DNA of 50,143 bases from Oscillatoria sp. (GCA_011390515.1 JAABSJ010000015.1:1-50143), one strand, 5' to 3'; shown: positions 8,235-17,879, counted from the stretch's first letter. The notes: a model not told the origin generated them from the letters alone. Made by a program: numbers and translations.

Positions 8235-8875
8235 CTCAAACCCTAGTTCCACCCCCAGAAGCTGGTTCCTATCTGGTATTATATGGCGTCAGTTGGGAGA
8301 TGTACGAACAACTGCTGACTATTTTTGCAGAAAATCCGACGCCTCGCATGAATTACTACAAGGGAACTTTAGAACTGAGGACGCCGTTACCGGAACGTGA
8401 ATGCTATAGCTGGACCTTGGGACGTTTGATTACGGCGCTATCGGAGGAACTGGAACTGGAAATTTGCGGGTTGAAATCCACAACCTGGCGATCGCAACCC
8501 AAGGCAGTGGGGAAAGAAGCTGATGAATGTTTTTATATTCAAAATGAACCGGCAATTCGCGGGAAGTTAAAAATTAATTTAGCCGTCGATCCCCCGCCCG
8601 ATTTAGCCATTGAAATTGATACAACCCATTCCTCTGTGAATCAAATGGATATTTATGCAGAACTAAAAGTTCCAGAGGTATGGCGTTGGCAGCAGGGGAA
8701 ACTCAGCCTTTATTGTTTAACTGAGACAGGGTATGTAGAATCAAAACAGAGTTTAGCGTTTGGTTCGTTTCCGGTGAAAGAATTGGCCCGGTTTATGCAG
8801 TTAGACTCGGAAAAAGGAGAAAATGCTCGATTGCGGGAATTCCGGCAGTGGGTGCGATCGCAATTGCCAAGCTAG
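8231..8875 (+). CDS. Uma2 family (DUF820) putative endonuclease
   Basis: 214 residues. The PD-(D/E)XK-like fold of Uma2 is recognised from YYKGTLELRTPLPERECYSW, then DECFYIQNEP, the catalytic-like DPPPDLAIEIDTT and VPEVWRW. The family is strongly expanded in cyanobacteria; its activity and role are not established. The ATG overlaps the stop of the damaged PIN gene (ATGA). Homology with the fragment at 7404-7461 begins 17 bp before this ATG. The Uma2 gene may therefore have arrived as a cassette that truncated vapC. Two other Uma2 genes in the window (14641-15207 and 39288-39872) are divergent from it. Confidence 0.85.
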   Translation: MTQTLVPPPEAGSYLVLYGVSWEMYEQLLTIFAENPTPRMNYYKGTLELRTPLPERECYSWTLGRLITALSEELELEICGLKSTTWRSQPKAVGKEADECFYIQNEPAIRGKLKINLAVDPPPDLAIEIDTTHSSVNQMDIYAELKVPEVWRWQQGKLSLYCLTETGYVESKQSLAFGSFPVKELARFMQLDSEKGENARLREFRQWVRSQLPS

Positions 8876-8940
8876 AGAATTGCTGACTCGCCGGTGAGGG
8901 GATGAAGCAAATTCAAATAGGCAGTCATCCCCGAATGACT

Positions 8941-9954
8941 CTAGCTGGATTGTTTGTCTCGTAGAGAAAGCACAAATCTCGGGTCAATGAACGGCGTTAA
9001 ATCCGGAACTTGTTGGATTTGATTTCGAGATTGTAAGAATTGGGCGAGGGAATTCAGGGTATTTAATAAATAGAGTTCACTCTCAGGATTGGCTAACATT
9101 TCGATATTGGCATCTAAATCCGGGAGACGTACTCCTTGCAATCCTGCTTGTAATTCATCTGCTGGAATGCCTAATGGAGTGGAGGCGATCGCCACCCCTT
9201 CCTCGGGATTGGCTTCCAGAAATGCCAATCCTTCCAAAACTCCGGCAACAAAGGCTTCTACCATTTCTGGATGGCGATCGGCATAGTCCGAATCGAACAC
9301 ATAAAGGTCATTAATTGCCGTCGGCATTTGGGAAGAATCATAAATAATTCGCCCATCGGGTTGGGCAGTATTGGCTTGTTGTAAAAAGGGCGCATAAGTG
9401 ACAGCAATGGGAATATTTCCCGATTGATAAGCTGCTGCTGCTTCAGCCGGTGGCGCATTAATTAAGGTAAAATCTTCTGCCCCCAAACCCACAGTTTCCA
9501 ACACTTGCAATAGAAAGAAATGACTGACGCTGCCTTCTTCTACCGCAATTTGTTGACCGCGAAAATCAGCTAAACTGGTAATACTACGGCGGGCTAAAAT
9601 GCCATCCGCCCCGACAGAAGTATCTTGAACTAAAACAATTTTAAATGCCTTGCCTGCTGCGGCTAAAGTTACCGCTTCCGATCCAACGGGAGAAACCGCA
9701 TCTAACCGCCGAGAAATAAAAGCCGTATTGGCATCAGTATTGGCATTAAAGACTTTAATATCTAAATTTAAGCCCCGGTTTTGAAAAAAGCCTTGAGCTT
9801 GGGCAATATAAAGGGGAGTAGAACCCACCCAGGTAAATAAACCTAGGGCAGGGGATTGGCTATTAGTTGGAGGAGTGCAAGCGTGTAAGGCAAGACCCCC
9901 AGCGGCACCAACTAGCATCCACAGAGTTTGACGACGAGTCCAACGTTGAGTCAT
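8941..9954 (-). CDS. ABC transporter substrate-binding lipoprotein, NitT/TauT (SsuA/NMT1) type
   Basis: 337 residues from ATG 9954; an upstream in-frame ATG at 10026 would give a 24-residue extension ahead of the signal peptide and is less likely. The signal sequence has a twin-arginine-like TRRQTLWML and a lipobox LHAC with C26, indicating an exported, lipid-anchored protein. The mature part follows the NMT1/THI5-like fold: LGLFTWVGSTPLYIAQAQGFF, ISRRLDAVSPVGSEAV, and DFRGQQIAVEEGS. It would capture the substrate for the permease at 5989 and the ATPase at 4907. The substrate is unknown. It is a single gene on this strand, followed by ~65 bp to the Uma2 stop. Confidence 0.88.
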   Translation of the reverse strand: MTQRWTRRQTLWMLVGAAGGLALHACTPPTNSQSPALGLFTWVGSTPLYIAQAQGFFQNRGLNLDIKVFNANTDANTAFISRRLDAVSPVGSEAVTLAAAGKAFKIVLVQDTSVGADGILARRSITSLADFRGQQIAVEEGSVSHFFLLQVLETVGLGAEDFTLINAPPAEAAAAYQSGNIPIAVTYAPFLQQANTAQPDGRIIYDSSQMPTAINDLYVFDSDYADRHPEMVEAFVAGVLEGLAFLEANPEEGVAIASTPLGIPADELQAGLQGVRLPDLDANIEMLANPESELYLLNTLNSLAQFLQSRNQIQQVPDLTPFIDPRFVLSLRDKQSS

Positions 9955-10074
9955 GGGTTCAGGAATTAGGATAGACGCGCTTGTATTGTATCGCTGATTT
10001 ACAGGCATTTTCAGAGTCTTGAGCAAATTTTTTGCCCCGAGTAGAAAATTTCAGCGACTGAACCCAACAGACGC

Positions 10075-12453
10075 TTATTTTTTAGGCGAGGGGAAGTTTA
10101 GGGAGGCAAAATGTTCTAATAGGAGACGATGAATGAAAATATAACCTCCACCGACTCGTTGTAAAAAAATGCGTTCGGTTGCCCAATCTAAAAAGTGGGC
10201 ATAGTTCCAGGGAATATATCCCTGAATATAGAGCATGATTCGCAAAATCAAGTGTTTTAAACAGGCTTCTCCACCGCCAGCAGCCATGCCAAAAATCAGG
10301 CCAAAACTGCCCCAAAATAAAGGATTCCAGCCGATTAAAATTGCAGCGGGACTCATCACGCTAATTCCCATGATTCCAAAAATTAGGGAGTTTTTAGCCG
10401 ACTGCCGAATACTTTGATTAGGAATCGTGATTTGGTCAATCCCGGGTCCCGTCAATCCGCGAATTAATCCAAACAGGACACCAAGACTTAAGCCAAAGAC
10501 TAACCCCCGCTGGATGATATCTTGGCTAAAGTTAACGGATTCGTCTGTAAAAATTTGCCAATGTAAGGGATTGGCAATGAGTTCATAAATGAGTTTGATA
10601 AAGATTCCGAAAATTGGGCCGACTATTAATCCGGCAGGTAGGTAAATTTTGGCTCGATTCCAGGACCATTTGAGGCTTTCCAGGGGTTGAATAGATTTGA
10701 GCCCAAAAATGCTCCAATATAATCCGGCCCCAATGAGGAGGCAAAGGAGCAGTTTTTTGCCGGATAAAAAGTATTGCAAAATGGACCCGCACAGGAGAAA
10801 ATAAGCTCCTAGGATGGCGATTTTATAAAGGATGGTAGTCCATTGATTGGGTAACCATTGGGGCTGCATTCGTTCAATTAGAAAAACGGTTTGGGACTCA
10901 GAGGACATCCGCTTCGCCAGCCAAATCAGCCAAGTCATGGCTTGAGATTTGGAGTAAGAAGGGGATGAAAGTTTCCGCTGAAACATTCGGTCAATATAGG
11001 TATTAAAAAGATGCTGATGAGCGTCGGATGAGTTGGGTTGGGGTAAGTCATTAAGTGGGATTCCCTGATAGGCGATCGCCATAATATTCAGAATTAGGGG
11101 AGACTGGGCGAGTTGCTGTAACTGGGTATCCTGATTCAGGGCATGGCGCAAGGGTGCGAGGGAGTCGCCAACGCCCTCCAAATAGGTCTGAATTTGCTGA
11201 AAGTTCAGGGGTTGGAGGTAAATTGCCCCTTGAAATCGCAGGCGGGTGTTTAAGGATTCATAATCTTTAATCCGGCAACAAATAACAATTTCAGTTTGGC
11301 CGAACTCTTGATGAAACTGGTTTAAGGCATTTACACAGGCTGCGCGGTTAGCACTATTGACTTCATCTAAGCCATCTAGCATGAGTAAGAGGTTTTGATG
11401 GTTAATCAAATCCCGACCAATTTCTTTGGAAACTTGATATTTCGTATAGAGTTCTTGCACCAACCAATCGGCGATCACCTGCTTTCCTCCTGCCCAAGAG
11501 GATAAATTAAACACCACCGGAATGAGATGATAAAAATCCTGTTCAGCGGTGGCAATCAGGTCCCGAGTTAGTTCTAATAGCGTGGTGGTTTTACCGGAAC
11601 CTGGGTCCCCTAAAATTAATAACGTCCGACCGGCACCCAGAGACTTGAATGGGTCTAAAATGCGCGTTCCCAGGGGTAAAGGTTGGCGGTCCACCTCGGG
11701 AGATTCCCATTCCAGACCCCAGGGGCGATCGACGGCATTGAGACGTTCTTCTAGGCCCAATTCTATCAAGGCTTTATCATGTAAAGAGGTTTCCAAAACC
11801 CCTTTAATCCAGTAGTTTTTGACCTTGTTGAGCAAAATTTGGCGATCGCGATAGTCTTGACGACTTTTAGCAGCCGTCGGCAGCGATTTTTGGGGGAGAG
11901 AACCCTCCAATGGTGTCAGTAAAATTTGATAAACCGGCACCGCTTCCGTAATATTTTTTAACTCCTTGGGTCCTAGATAAGTCGCCGCTAGAGGAAGGCT
12001 ACTTTTGACCACATCATAAACGGTTTGAGACAGACAAATGCCCCCAGGAACAGCGAGGGTTTGCAGTCGCGCGGCGATATTCACCCCATTGCCCATGACA
12101 TCATCTTCACTGAAAAAAACATCCCCCAAATGAATGCCAATTCGATGGGTTAAAACCTCCTGGGGAGACAATTCCTCTGCCCCCTCAGCGAGAGCTTTTT
12201 GAATGGCGATCGCACAAGTCACCGCAGCCAGCGCACTGGTAAAATACATCAACAAGCCATCGCCGGTCGATTTGAGGACATGACCCTCAAAGCGCCCACA
12301 GAGCTCACCCATCAGTTTTAAGTCCCGGTGAATCAGTTCTAGGGTCTGTTCTTCCGCCACGGACATTCGGGCACTAAAGCTGACCCCATCCGTAAACAGA
12401 ATAGCAGCAAGGGTGCGATGTCCTCTCAACTCCGGGGGTACGCCGTTTTCCAT
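10075..12453 (-). CDS. Class III adenylate cyclase fused to a NACHT NTPase with C-terminal membrane segments
   Basis: 792 residues. Residues ~12-180 are a class III cyclase catalytic domain with a complete residue set: metal-binding D22 and D65, adenine-specifying K61 and D118, and transition-state N125 and R129 (in VNIAAR). Residues ~210-500 form a NACHT-type STAND NTPase, with Walker A GDPGSGKTT (282-290) and Walker B LLLMLDGLDE (355-364). From ~545 there are about five hydrophobic segments (545-562, 567-585, 605-625, 648-666, 690-725), then a soluble tail ending YIFIHRLLLEHFASLNF, a NACHT-like helical motif. This suggests cAMP production gated by a nucleotide-dependent switch at the membrane. 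The gene is monocistronic here. The role (signalling or immune-like) is unknown. Confidence 0.85.
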   Translation of the reverse strand: MENGVPPELRGHRTLAAILFTDGVSFSARMSVAEEQTLELIHRDLKLMGELCGRFEGHVLKSTGDGLLMYFTSALAAVTCAIAIQKALAEGAEELSPQEVLTHRIGIHLGDVFFSEDDVMGNGVNIAARLQTLAVPGGICLSQTVYDVVKSSLPLAATYLGPKELKNITEAVPVYQILLTPLEGSLPQKSLPTAAKSRQDYRDRQILLNKVKNYWIKGVLETSLHDKALIELGLEERLNAVDRPWGLEWESPEVDRQPLPLGTRILDPFKSLGAGRTLLILGDPGSGKTTTLLELTRDLIATAEQDFYHLIPVVFNLSSWAGGKQVIADWLVQELYTKYQVSKEIGRDLINHQNLLLMLDGLDEVNSANRAACVNALNQFHQEFGQTEIVICCRIKDYESLNTRLRFQGAIYLQPLNFQQIQTYLEGVGDSLAPLRHALNQDTQLQQLAQSPLILNIMAIAYQGIPLNDLPQPNSSDAHQHLFNTYIDRMFQRKLSSPSYSKSQAMTWLIWLAKRMSSESQTVFLIERMQPQWLPNQWTTILYKIAILGAYFLLCGSILQYFLSGKKLLLCLLIGAGLYWSIFGLKSIQPLESLKWSWNRAKIYLPAGLIVGPIFGIFIKLIYELIANPLHWQIFTDESVNFSQDIIQRGLVFGLSLGVLFGLIRGLTGPGIDQITIPNQSIRQSAKNSLIFGIMGISVMSPAAILIGWNPLFWGSFGLIFGMAAGGGEACLKHLILRIMLYIQGYIPWNYAHFLDWATERIFLQRVGGGYIFIHRLLLEHFASLNFPSPKK

Positions 12454-12550
12454 GAAATTTCTTCCTGGTTTCTAAATGGATCCCTATGGGTAGATTGGCT
12501 ATATTTTAGTCTGCTAAGGCCAATTTATGGAGATGTTACCCAAAGTTCTG

Positions 12551-12589
12551 TCGTTTGTCCTTTGTCCCTTGTCCTTTGTCCTTTGTCCA
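12551..12589. repeat. Heptamer short tandem repeats (STRR)
   Basis: Repeats of TTTGTCC/CTTGTCC upstream of the cyclase-NACHT gene (98 bp from its ATG), in the 233-bp gap before the methyltransferase-like gene. The unit composition is the same as in the block inside the vapC-like frame. Confidence 0.85.
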
Positions 12590-12686
12590 TCGCCATCACT
12601 TAGCCTTTTGATTTGGATCTCAGGACCGACTCTTTTTAGAGTTGGGTTTTGGATGGTTCTCATTGGATACCTCAATTCCCCTGATT

Positions 12687-13370
12687 TTAGGAAGATTTAT
12701 GCTGAATTTTCAACATTTGATTACCCCCTTTTCTAAATTCATAACCCACGGATTCAACCTGCAGATCAAACCCAGACATGGATAGATTCGCAATGACGGT
12801 TTCCAAATAGGGGGATAAGTTACCCTGCAAATTAATCAGCGGGAAAATCCGCACCTCTTCACAGACTCGCAGGAGTTCGGTAATTGCATCCAAATGAAAC
12901 TCCAGGGATAAATGTTCCGAATAGGAAAACAGGAGATGAGAACAGAGTCCCAATTCAAATTGATGAGCCTCAAATTCTAAATGGGGCAAAGATTGTTCTC
13001 GATATCGACCTTCCACTTGACCCGCTTCATAATCTAGCAAAAACCGTTCCATTGCAGCCCAACGGGATTGTCCCAATTCATCGGCATTCTGGAATCTATT
13101 CCAAACATACTCATGGGAATTTTGCCGGACTTGGGAAACCACGGATTCGTAAGTGTTTTGCACCCGCTGTTTAATTTGTTCTCCAGACCATTGATAAATT
13201 GGGTCAACGGAGATAACTGAATGTCCCAGGGCGGTCATTTCCGCATTAAAGCTGGCTGGTCCATCTCCACAACCCAATAAGTTCAGTTCTAAATTGGCTG
13301 GAGACAGATTAAACATTAACTGATATTCTTCCAGGGTTCTGCCCCAAGGGATAATTTCATTCAGTTTCAT
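12687..13370 (-). CDS. SAM-dependent methyltransferase-like protein
   Basis: 227 residues. The segment LNLLGCGDGPASFNAEM (residues ~29-45), followed by HSVISVDPIY with an acidic residue after the second strand, matches motif I and the post-I region of Rossmann-fold methyltransferases. The later region LGLCSHLLFSYSEHLS resembles motif IV, and EVRIFPLINLQGN the following strand. The methylated substrate is unknown. No catalytic signature such as an N-methyltransferase NPPY is present, so a non-catalytic role cannot be excluded. The gene stands alone between non-coding stretches. Confidence 0.7.
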   Translation of the reverse strand: MKLNEIIPWGRTLEEYQLMFNLSPANLELNLLGCGDGPASFNAEMTALGHSVISVDPIYQWSGEQIKQRVQNTYESVVSQVRQNSHEYVWNRFQNADELGQSRWAAMERFLLDYEAGQVEGRYREQSLPHLEFEAHQFELGLCSHLLFSYSEHLSLEFHLDAITELLRVCEEVRIFPLINLQGNLSPYLETVIANLSMSGFDLQVESVGYEFRKGGNQMLKIQHKSS

Positions 13371-13859
13371 CAGTTTTGAAATCAGAAGCGTAAGGAGTAA
13401 AATTTCACCCTAACATAACACTGTTTGTCCTTCCAGTCCAGGGTGGGATTGAGCGAGACTTGAGGCTATGGATGAGTCCGATTGGGAAAAGAAACCTCCC
13501 ATACCACACAACCCTCCTCGGTTTTAAACAGACCCTGGACCTCACCCGGGGGTCTATAGCATTCCTAGCTGATTTGTACCTCACCCGATGTCCCCTCGGA
13601 TGTTCACCGGACGCCAACGGTTGGGGGGATTGATGAGGACTGGATATTTGGAACGACCCGACAGAAGCTGGACCTCCTTTAAATCTTAGACCAAGGTTCA
13701 AATTTTTTAAAGCTGTTCTCTAAATCAATTGAAATCACTACTTGGGATTTTGACTCTCATTTTTATGATCTATGTTTGAGGACTTCCCCCTTTTTTAAAG
13801 AGCCCGCGCAGGCGGGCTTTATTCCTGTAGATGCACCGTTGATCGGGTCAGTGATTAAT
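13371..13859. other. Intergenic region with one GC-rich hairpin
   Basis: No supported gene; the leftward frame 13405-13701 has no family features. A stem AGCCCGC/GCGGGCT at 13801-13818 resembles the second stem of the dispersed double-hairpin repeat. It lies 41 bp beyond the stop of the leftward DUF2237 gene, where it could help termination. There is no clear U-tract in that direction. Confidence 0.5.
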
Positions 13860-14228
13860 CTATTCCTCTAGCGCATATTGTCGGAGTTCCTCTTGTGAGA
13901 CATACTCTAAAGCGGATGCGTGAGTGGCAGAGAGGACGATGGGGGGTGCGACTCCGGCATCAAGGGCTTCTTTCCAACGAGAGGCGCACAAACACCAGCG
14001 ATCGCCGGGTTTTAAGCCGGGAAAATTAAACAAGGGAACCGGGGAGATCAAATCATTTCCCCGCTGTTTGCTGAAGGTGAGAAACTCTTCGGTGACTTGT
14101 GCACAAACGACATGAGCACCGTAGTCTCCCCCTCCGGTGTTACATTTTCCATCTCGATAATATCCCGTCATGGGGGAGGTGCAGCAAGTTTCCAGTTTTC
14201 CCCCCAATACATTGGTTGCTTCGGTCAC
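13860..14228 (-). CDS. DUF2237 family protein
   Basis: 122 residues. The sequence has the full DUF2237 signature: TNVLGGKLETCCTSPMTGYYRDG, HVVCAQVTEEFLTFSKQRGNDL and FPGLKPGDRWCLCASRW, ending APPIVLSATHASALEYV. Conserved cysteines (CC near residue 15, the Cys in HVVC, and C-x-C in WCLC) suggest a metal- or redox-related fold. The family has no established function. Length is as expected, and the gene is probably transcribed alone from the right. Confidence 0.85.
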   Translation of the reverse strand: MTEATNVLGGKLETCCTSPMTGYYRDGKCNTGGGDYGAHVVCAQVTEEFLTFSKQRGNDLISPVPLFNFPGLKPGDRWCLCASRWKEALDAGVAPPIVLSATHASALEYVSQEELRQYALEE

Positions 14229-14322
14229 GAGTGCCTATTCTCCAGTTGATTTGAATTACTTCCTAGAATAGCCGGAATAACTGACTCTTGGCAAGGGTTT
14301 GGGTTGTTCAGATTAGGAAAAT

Positions 14323-14547
14323 TTACAAGTCTTCCAGGGATTCTTGATAGATACTGTGTAATAAATTCTCCAGTTTCTCTTCGGGACAGCATTCAATAAT
14401 GGCTTCATAAACGTCCCATAATTTAGCAGCGGTTTCTCCCAGGGTGGGACTCATTTCCCAGACATCTTGCACCCACTCTCGGGGGTGTTCTTCGTCAAAA
14501 ATTAGCCGTTCTAATAACTGTTTGGCTTCAGTTCTAGTAATTGCCAT
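14323..14547 (-). CDS. Small conserved hypothetical protein
   Basis: 74 codons from ATG 14547 (MAITRTEAKQLLERLIFDEE); an upstream in-frame start at 14568 adds seven residues. The protein is short, acidic and helical, with several Glu-rich stretches and two adjacent cysteines (IIECCPEE). No family was recognised. It lies 94 bp from DUF2237 on the same strand, so co-transcription is possible. Coding is supported by the open frame, acidic composition and plausible start, but not by a known domain. Confidence 0.5.
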   Translation of the reverse strand: MAITRTEAKQLLERLIFDEEHPREWVQDVWEMSPTLGETAAKLWDVYEAIIECCPEEKLENLLHSIYQESLEDL

Positions 14548-14640
14548 GAGGGTTCGAGGGATAAACAATAATCCTGATACTGGACTCTGATTGTAGCATG
14601 GTTTGACCGGCAGTGGCCTACGGTTTTCGGGGAAATTTTT

Positions 14641-15207
14641 TTACCAGATTTTATTCAAGTTCAAGACAAATCCGGGTAAGATGTCTTCCCCAGATAGGGA
14701 GTCGGTATCTCCCAATACTTCTACATTCTGCCCTGGGCGATAGATTTCTACTTGCTTGCGGATGGGGTCGATTAACCAGCATAGTTGCACGTCATTGTCA
14801 ATATATTCCTGCATCTTTTCTCGCAGTTTTTCCAGGGAGTCATTGCCCGATCGCAACTCGATGACAAAATCAGGAGAGAGGCGGGAAAAGGTTTGCTGTT
14901 CTTCTGCGGTTAGAGTCTGCCATCGCCGATCGCTCACCCAGGTGGCATCGGGCGATCGCACTGCACCATTGGGTAAGGTAAACCCGGTGGAGGAATCAAA
15001 TCCTTTGCCTAATGCGCTGTGCTCAATCCAGATTCCCAGTTGGACGATCAGTCCGAAATTTTGATTCCCCGTCCAAGGTGTTGTGGGTGGCATGACGATC
15101 AGTTCTCCAGTGGCAGTTCGTTCTAACTGCAACTCTTGATTCGCTTGACAAATTTCCTCAAATCTTTCTGGTGTTAAATGAGGAATCTTAATGCTAATGG
15201 TATTCAT
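14641..15207 (-). CDS. Uma2 family (DUF820) putative endonuclease
   Basis: 188 residues. The Uma2 hallmarks are present: TGELIVMPPTTPWTGNQN, GFTLPNGAVRSPDATWVS (substrate/metal strand), SPDFVIELRSGNDSLEKLREKM (PD...E.K-like core) and a C-terminal VQLCWLIDPIRKQVEIYRPG. Length is standard for the family, and the catalytic Asp, Glu and Lys positions all appear retained. The biological role of the family is unknown; related genes are found in tens of copies per genome in filamentous cyanobacteria. It lies upstream of the small hypothetical gene on the same strand, 93 bp away. Confidence 0.9.
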   Translation of the reverse strand: MNTISIKIPHLTPERFEEICQANQELQLERTATGELIVMPPTTPWTGNQNFGLIVQLGIWIEHSALGKGFDSSTGFTLPNGAVRSPDATWVSDRRWQTLTAEEQQTFSRLSPDFVIELRSGNDSLEKLREKMQEYIDNDVQLCWLIDPIRKQVEIYRPGQNVEVLGDTDSLSGEDILPGFVLNLNKIW

Positions 15208-15279
15208 AAGAAGGATATCCTGAGTTATTTTTCAGTGACCATTTCATGATTTGGATTATCCGGAAGTTAAGCTTGAGTT

Positions 15280-15369
15280 AATACCAAATCCAGGTGTAAA
15301 AAGTCGGTTTTCTTTCTTAGCCCGCGCAGGCGGGCTTCGTCCGTGTAGCCCCACCCTTGAGGGTGCGGG
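15280..15369 (-). repeat. Dispersed double-hairpin repeat, copy 3 (inverted)
   Basis: Reverse orientation of the unit at 3825-3920, with stems GGGTGCGGG-side CACCCT/AGGGTG and AGCCCGC/GCGGGCT, then AAGAAAGAAAA and CCTGGATTTGG. It is 53 bp downstream of the uvrB stop on the uvrB strand, where the strong stems could act as a terminator. Confidence 0.7.
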
Positions 15370-15421
15370 TTTTTATTCTCAGAATGGGCGGATGGAGTTG
15401 TCCAACCGCCAAACCGTTGAT

Positions 15422-17431
15422 TTAGGAATGACCTACGAGTTTATCCCGCAGCTTTTTGATGCGATCGCGCAATTTGGCTGCCTCCTCAAATTCCAGCTTC
15501 TTGGCTGCCTCTTTCATCTGGAGTTCCAGTTTAGAAATCGCTTCTGGAATATCTTCTAAAGGCAATTCCTGAAGGGCGAGGGTGAGGGAATCTACCCCAT
15601 CGGCTTCCGCAGCATTTAAGCGGCGAGAAACGTCTAAAAAGGCCAAAATTGCATTACTGGATTTCTTGATAATGGTTGTGGGGGTAATTCCATGCATCTG
15701 ATTGTAGGCCGTCTGAATTCCGCGACGGCGATCGGTTTCTTCGATCGCCAAGGTCATGCTGTTGGTCATGTTATCAGCATAGATGATCGCTTGTCCCCGG
15801 ATGTGACGGGCGGCGCGTCCGATGGTTTGGACGAGGGACCGATGCGATCGCAAAAATCCTTCTTTATCCCCATCTAAAATCGCCACGAGAGACACCTCCG
15901 GCAAGTCTAACCCCTCCCGTAACAAGTTGACCCCAATCAACACATCAAACTCCCCTTCCCGCAAATCCTGGAGAATCTCAATGCGTTGTATGGAATTAAT
16001 ATCCGAGTGCAGATAACGCACCCGAACTCCCCGGTCCTGGAAATACTCCGTGAGGTCTTCCGCCATCCGTTTAGTTAAGGTAGTGATTAAAACCCGTTCA
16101 TTGCGTTTCACTCGGTCTTTAATCTCACCCAACAAATCATCCACTTGACCCTCCGTAGGACGGACAAAGATTTCCGGGTCTACCACTCCCGTGGGTCGAA
16201 TAATCTGTTCGATGACTTCTCCGGCAGATTGTGCGATTTCCCAGTCGCCGGGAGTTGCAGAGACGAAGATACATTGATTCATATTAGCCCAAAATTCCTC
16301 TGCTTTTAAGGGTCGGTTGTCGGCAGCAGAGGGGAGGCGAAATCCATGTTCGATTAAGACCAGTTTGCGGGCCCGATCGCCATTGTACATTCCCCGAATT
16401 TGCGGGACGGTGACGTGAGATTCATCCACCACCAATAACCAATCTTTGGGGAAATAATCCAGTAAACATTCCGGAGGTTCTCCCGCTTCCCGTCCGGCCA
16501 TGTGCCGGGAATAGTTCTCTACGCCGTTGCAATATCCCACTTCTCGCAGCAGTTCTAGGTCGTAGCGCGTGCGTTGTTCTATCCGTTGTGCTTCGACTAA
16601 TTTTCCCGCTTTTTCTAGTTCCTGGAGGCGGTCTTCTAGTTCCAGTTCGATCGCCTGACAAGCTGCTTCCAAGCGGTCATCGGGGGTGACAAAGTGACGC
16701 GCTGGATAGATACTTAAGGTATCCAGACTGGCGAGAATCCCCCCAGTCACTGGATCAACGTAGCGGATGGCCTCGATTTCATCTCCGAAGAACTCGACGC
16801 GGACGATGCGGTCTTCATAAGCGGGTCCGATTTCTAGGACATCCCCTTTGACTCGGAAGCGTCCTCGCCCGATTTCGGTGTCATTGCGATGATATTGGAT
16901 TCCGGCAAGGTCGCGCAAGAGTTGCCGGGGTTCGAGTTCTTGTCCGACTTGTAAGGGAATGGCGGCGTTGAGGTATTCTGAGGGCATTCCCAACCCGTAA
17001 ATGCAGCTAATCGAGGCGACGACAATCACATCGCGGCGTTCAAAGAGCGATCGCGTGGCGGAGTGGCGCAACATATCGATTTCCTCGTTAATGGCGGAGG
17101 TTTTTTCGATATAGGTATCGGTGACGGCGATATAAGCTTCCGGTTGATAGTAGTCGTAATAGCTGATAAAGTATTCGACGGCATTATGGGGAAAAAATTG
17201 CCTCAATTCGTTACAAAGTTGGGCGGCCAGGGTTTTATTATGGGCGAGGACAAGGGTGGGTTTCCCTACTTGGGCGATGGTGGAGGCAATGGTAAAGGTT
17301 TTGCCGGTTCCCGTGGCACCTAAGAGGGTTTGATAGGGTTTTTCCCCTTGGATACCTTGGACCAGTTTGGCGATCGCTTGGGGTTGGTCCCCTGTCGGTT
17401 GATAAGGCGCTTCCAGACGAAAGGGTTGCAT
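15422..17431 (-). CDS. uvrB: UvrB, excinuclease ABC subunit B
   Basis: 669 residues, the normal UvrB length. UvrB is the damage-verification helicase of nucleotide excision repair; it receives DNA from UvrA and recruits UvrC. Visible are Walker A GATGTGKT (38-45), the beta-hairpin region [13 protein letters not shown] and [12 protein letters not shown], the motif [10 protein letters not shown], the motif V-VI helicase stretch [13 protein letters not shown] and QTIGRAARH, and the C-terminal UVR helical hairpin [20 protein letters not shown], which contacts UvrC. No frame damage is seen. The gene is isolated, as usual for cyanobacterial uvrB. Confidence 0.97.
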   Translation of the reverse strand: MQPFRLEAPYQPTGDQPQAIAKLVQGIQGEKPYQTLLGATGTGKTFTIASTIAQVGKPTLVLAHNKTLAAQLCNELRQFFPHNAVEYFISYYDYYQPEAYIAVTDTYIEKTSAINEEIDMLRHSATRSLFERRDVIVVASISCIYGLGMPSEYLNAAIPLQVGQELEPRQLLRDLAGIQYHRNDTEIGRGRFRVKGDVLEIGPAYEDRIVRVEFFGDEIEAIRYVDPVTGGILASLDTLSIYPARHFVTPDDRLEAACQAIELELEDRLQELEKAGKLVEAQRIEQRTRYDLELLREVGYCNGVENYSRHMAGREAGEPPECLLDYFPKDWLLVVDESHVTVPQIRGMYNGDRARKLVLIEHGFRLPSAADNRPLKAEEFWANMNQCIFVSATPGDWEIAQSAGEVIEQIIRPTGVVDPEIFVRPTEGQVDDLLGEIKDRVKRNERVLITTLTKRMAEDLTEYFQDRGVRVRYLHSDINSIQRIEILQDLREGEFDVLIGVNLLREGLDLPEVSLVAILDGDKEGFLRSHRSLVQTIGRAARHIRGQAIIYADNMTNSMTLAIEETDRRRGIQTAYNQMHGITPTTIIKKSSNAILAFLDVSRRLNAAEADGVDSLTLALQELPLEDIPEAISKLELQMKEAAKKLEFEEAAKLRDRIKKLRDKLVGHS

Positions 17432-17633
17432 AGTCGGATTGAGGATGAGTTCTTTCCCTATTGTAGAAGGTTGTTGAGGGAAACGCTATAGATTGTTTGT
17501 TTAAAGATATGTCGGAGGATAGAGGGCATCTTTGACACCGGATTGCTACTATAAGTTTAAGGCTAAATATTTAAGGCGATGGCCCAAATAGGTTAGCCCA
17601 TAAAAAAATAAAGATATAGGGGAGAAATACATA

Positions 17634-17831
17634 ATGAGTGTTGAAAATCGCATGAAAGCCACGGCTAAGAATATCAAAGGGAAAGCCCAAGAAGCCTTGG
17701 GTGATTTGACGGGAGACCCCAAGCAAAAAGCGGTGGGTAAAGCCAAGCAAGTCCAAGCCAATATTGAACATGGGGTGGAAAACTTAAAAGAAGAATTGGA
17801 TGTCAAAAAAACTCAAGTAGAAGACTTGTAA
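17634..17831 (+). CDS. CsbD-like stress protein
   Basis: 65 residues. It has the CsbD pattern: N-terminal MSVENRMKATAKNIKGKAQEALGDLTGDPKQKAVGK in the usual order, followed by a charged helical tail. CsbD proteins are small hydrophilic proteins first known from the B. subtilis sigma-B regulon; a molecular function is not established. A strong intrinsic terminator follows at 17850-17879, so this gene is a separate unit from the second CsbD gene 237 bp downstream. The first ~40 residues of the two genes are very similar, pointing to duplication. Confidence 0.88.
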   Translation: MSVENRMKATAKNIKGKAQEALGDLTGDPKQKAVGKAKQVQANIEHGVENLKEELDVKKTQVEDL

Positions 17832-17849
17832 GCCAGTTACCTGAAAAGG

Positions 17850-17879
17850 GCCAGAGTATTAATACTCTGGCTTTTTTTT
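17850..17879 (+). terminator. Rho-independent terminator after first csbD-like gene
   Basis: Stem GCCAGAGTAT/ATACTCTGGC (17850-17871, near-perfect palindrome) is followed by eight T residues at 17872-17879, 19 bp beyond the stop. Confidence 0.92.

Noticed and set aside
13405..13701. Leftward 98-codon frame
   Set aside because: Composition is not protein-like (Arg/Pro/Ser rich), with no ribosome-binding site and no homologous pattern.
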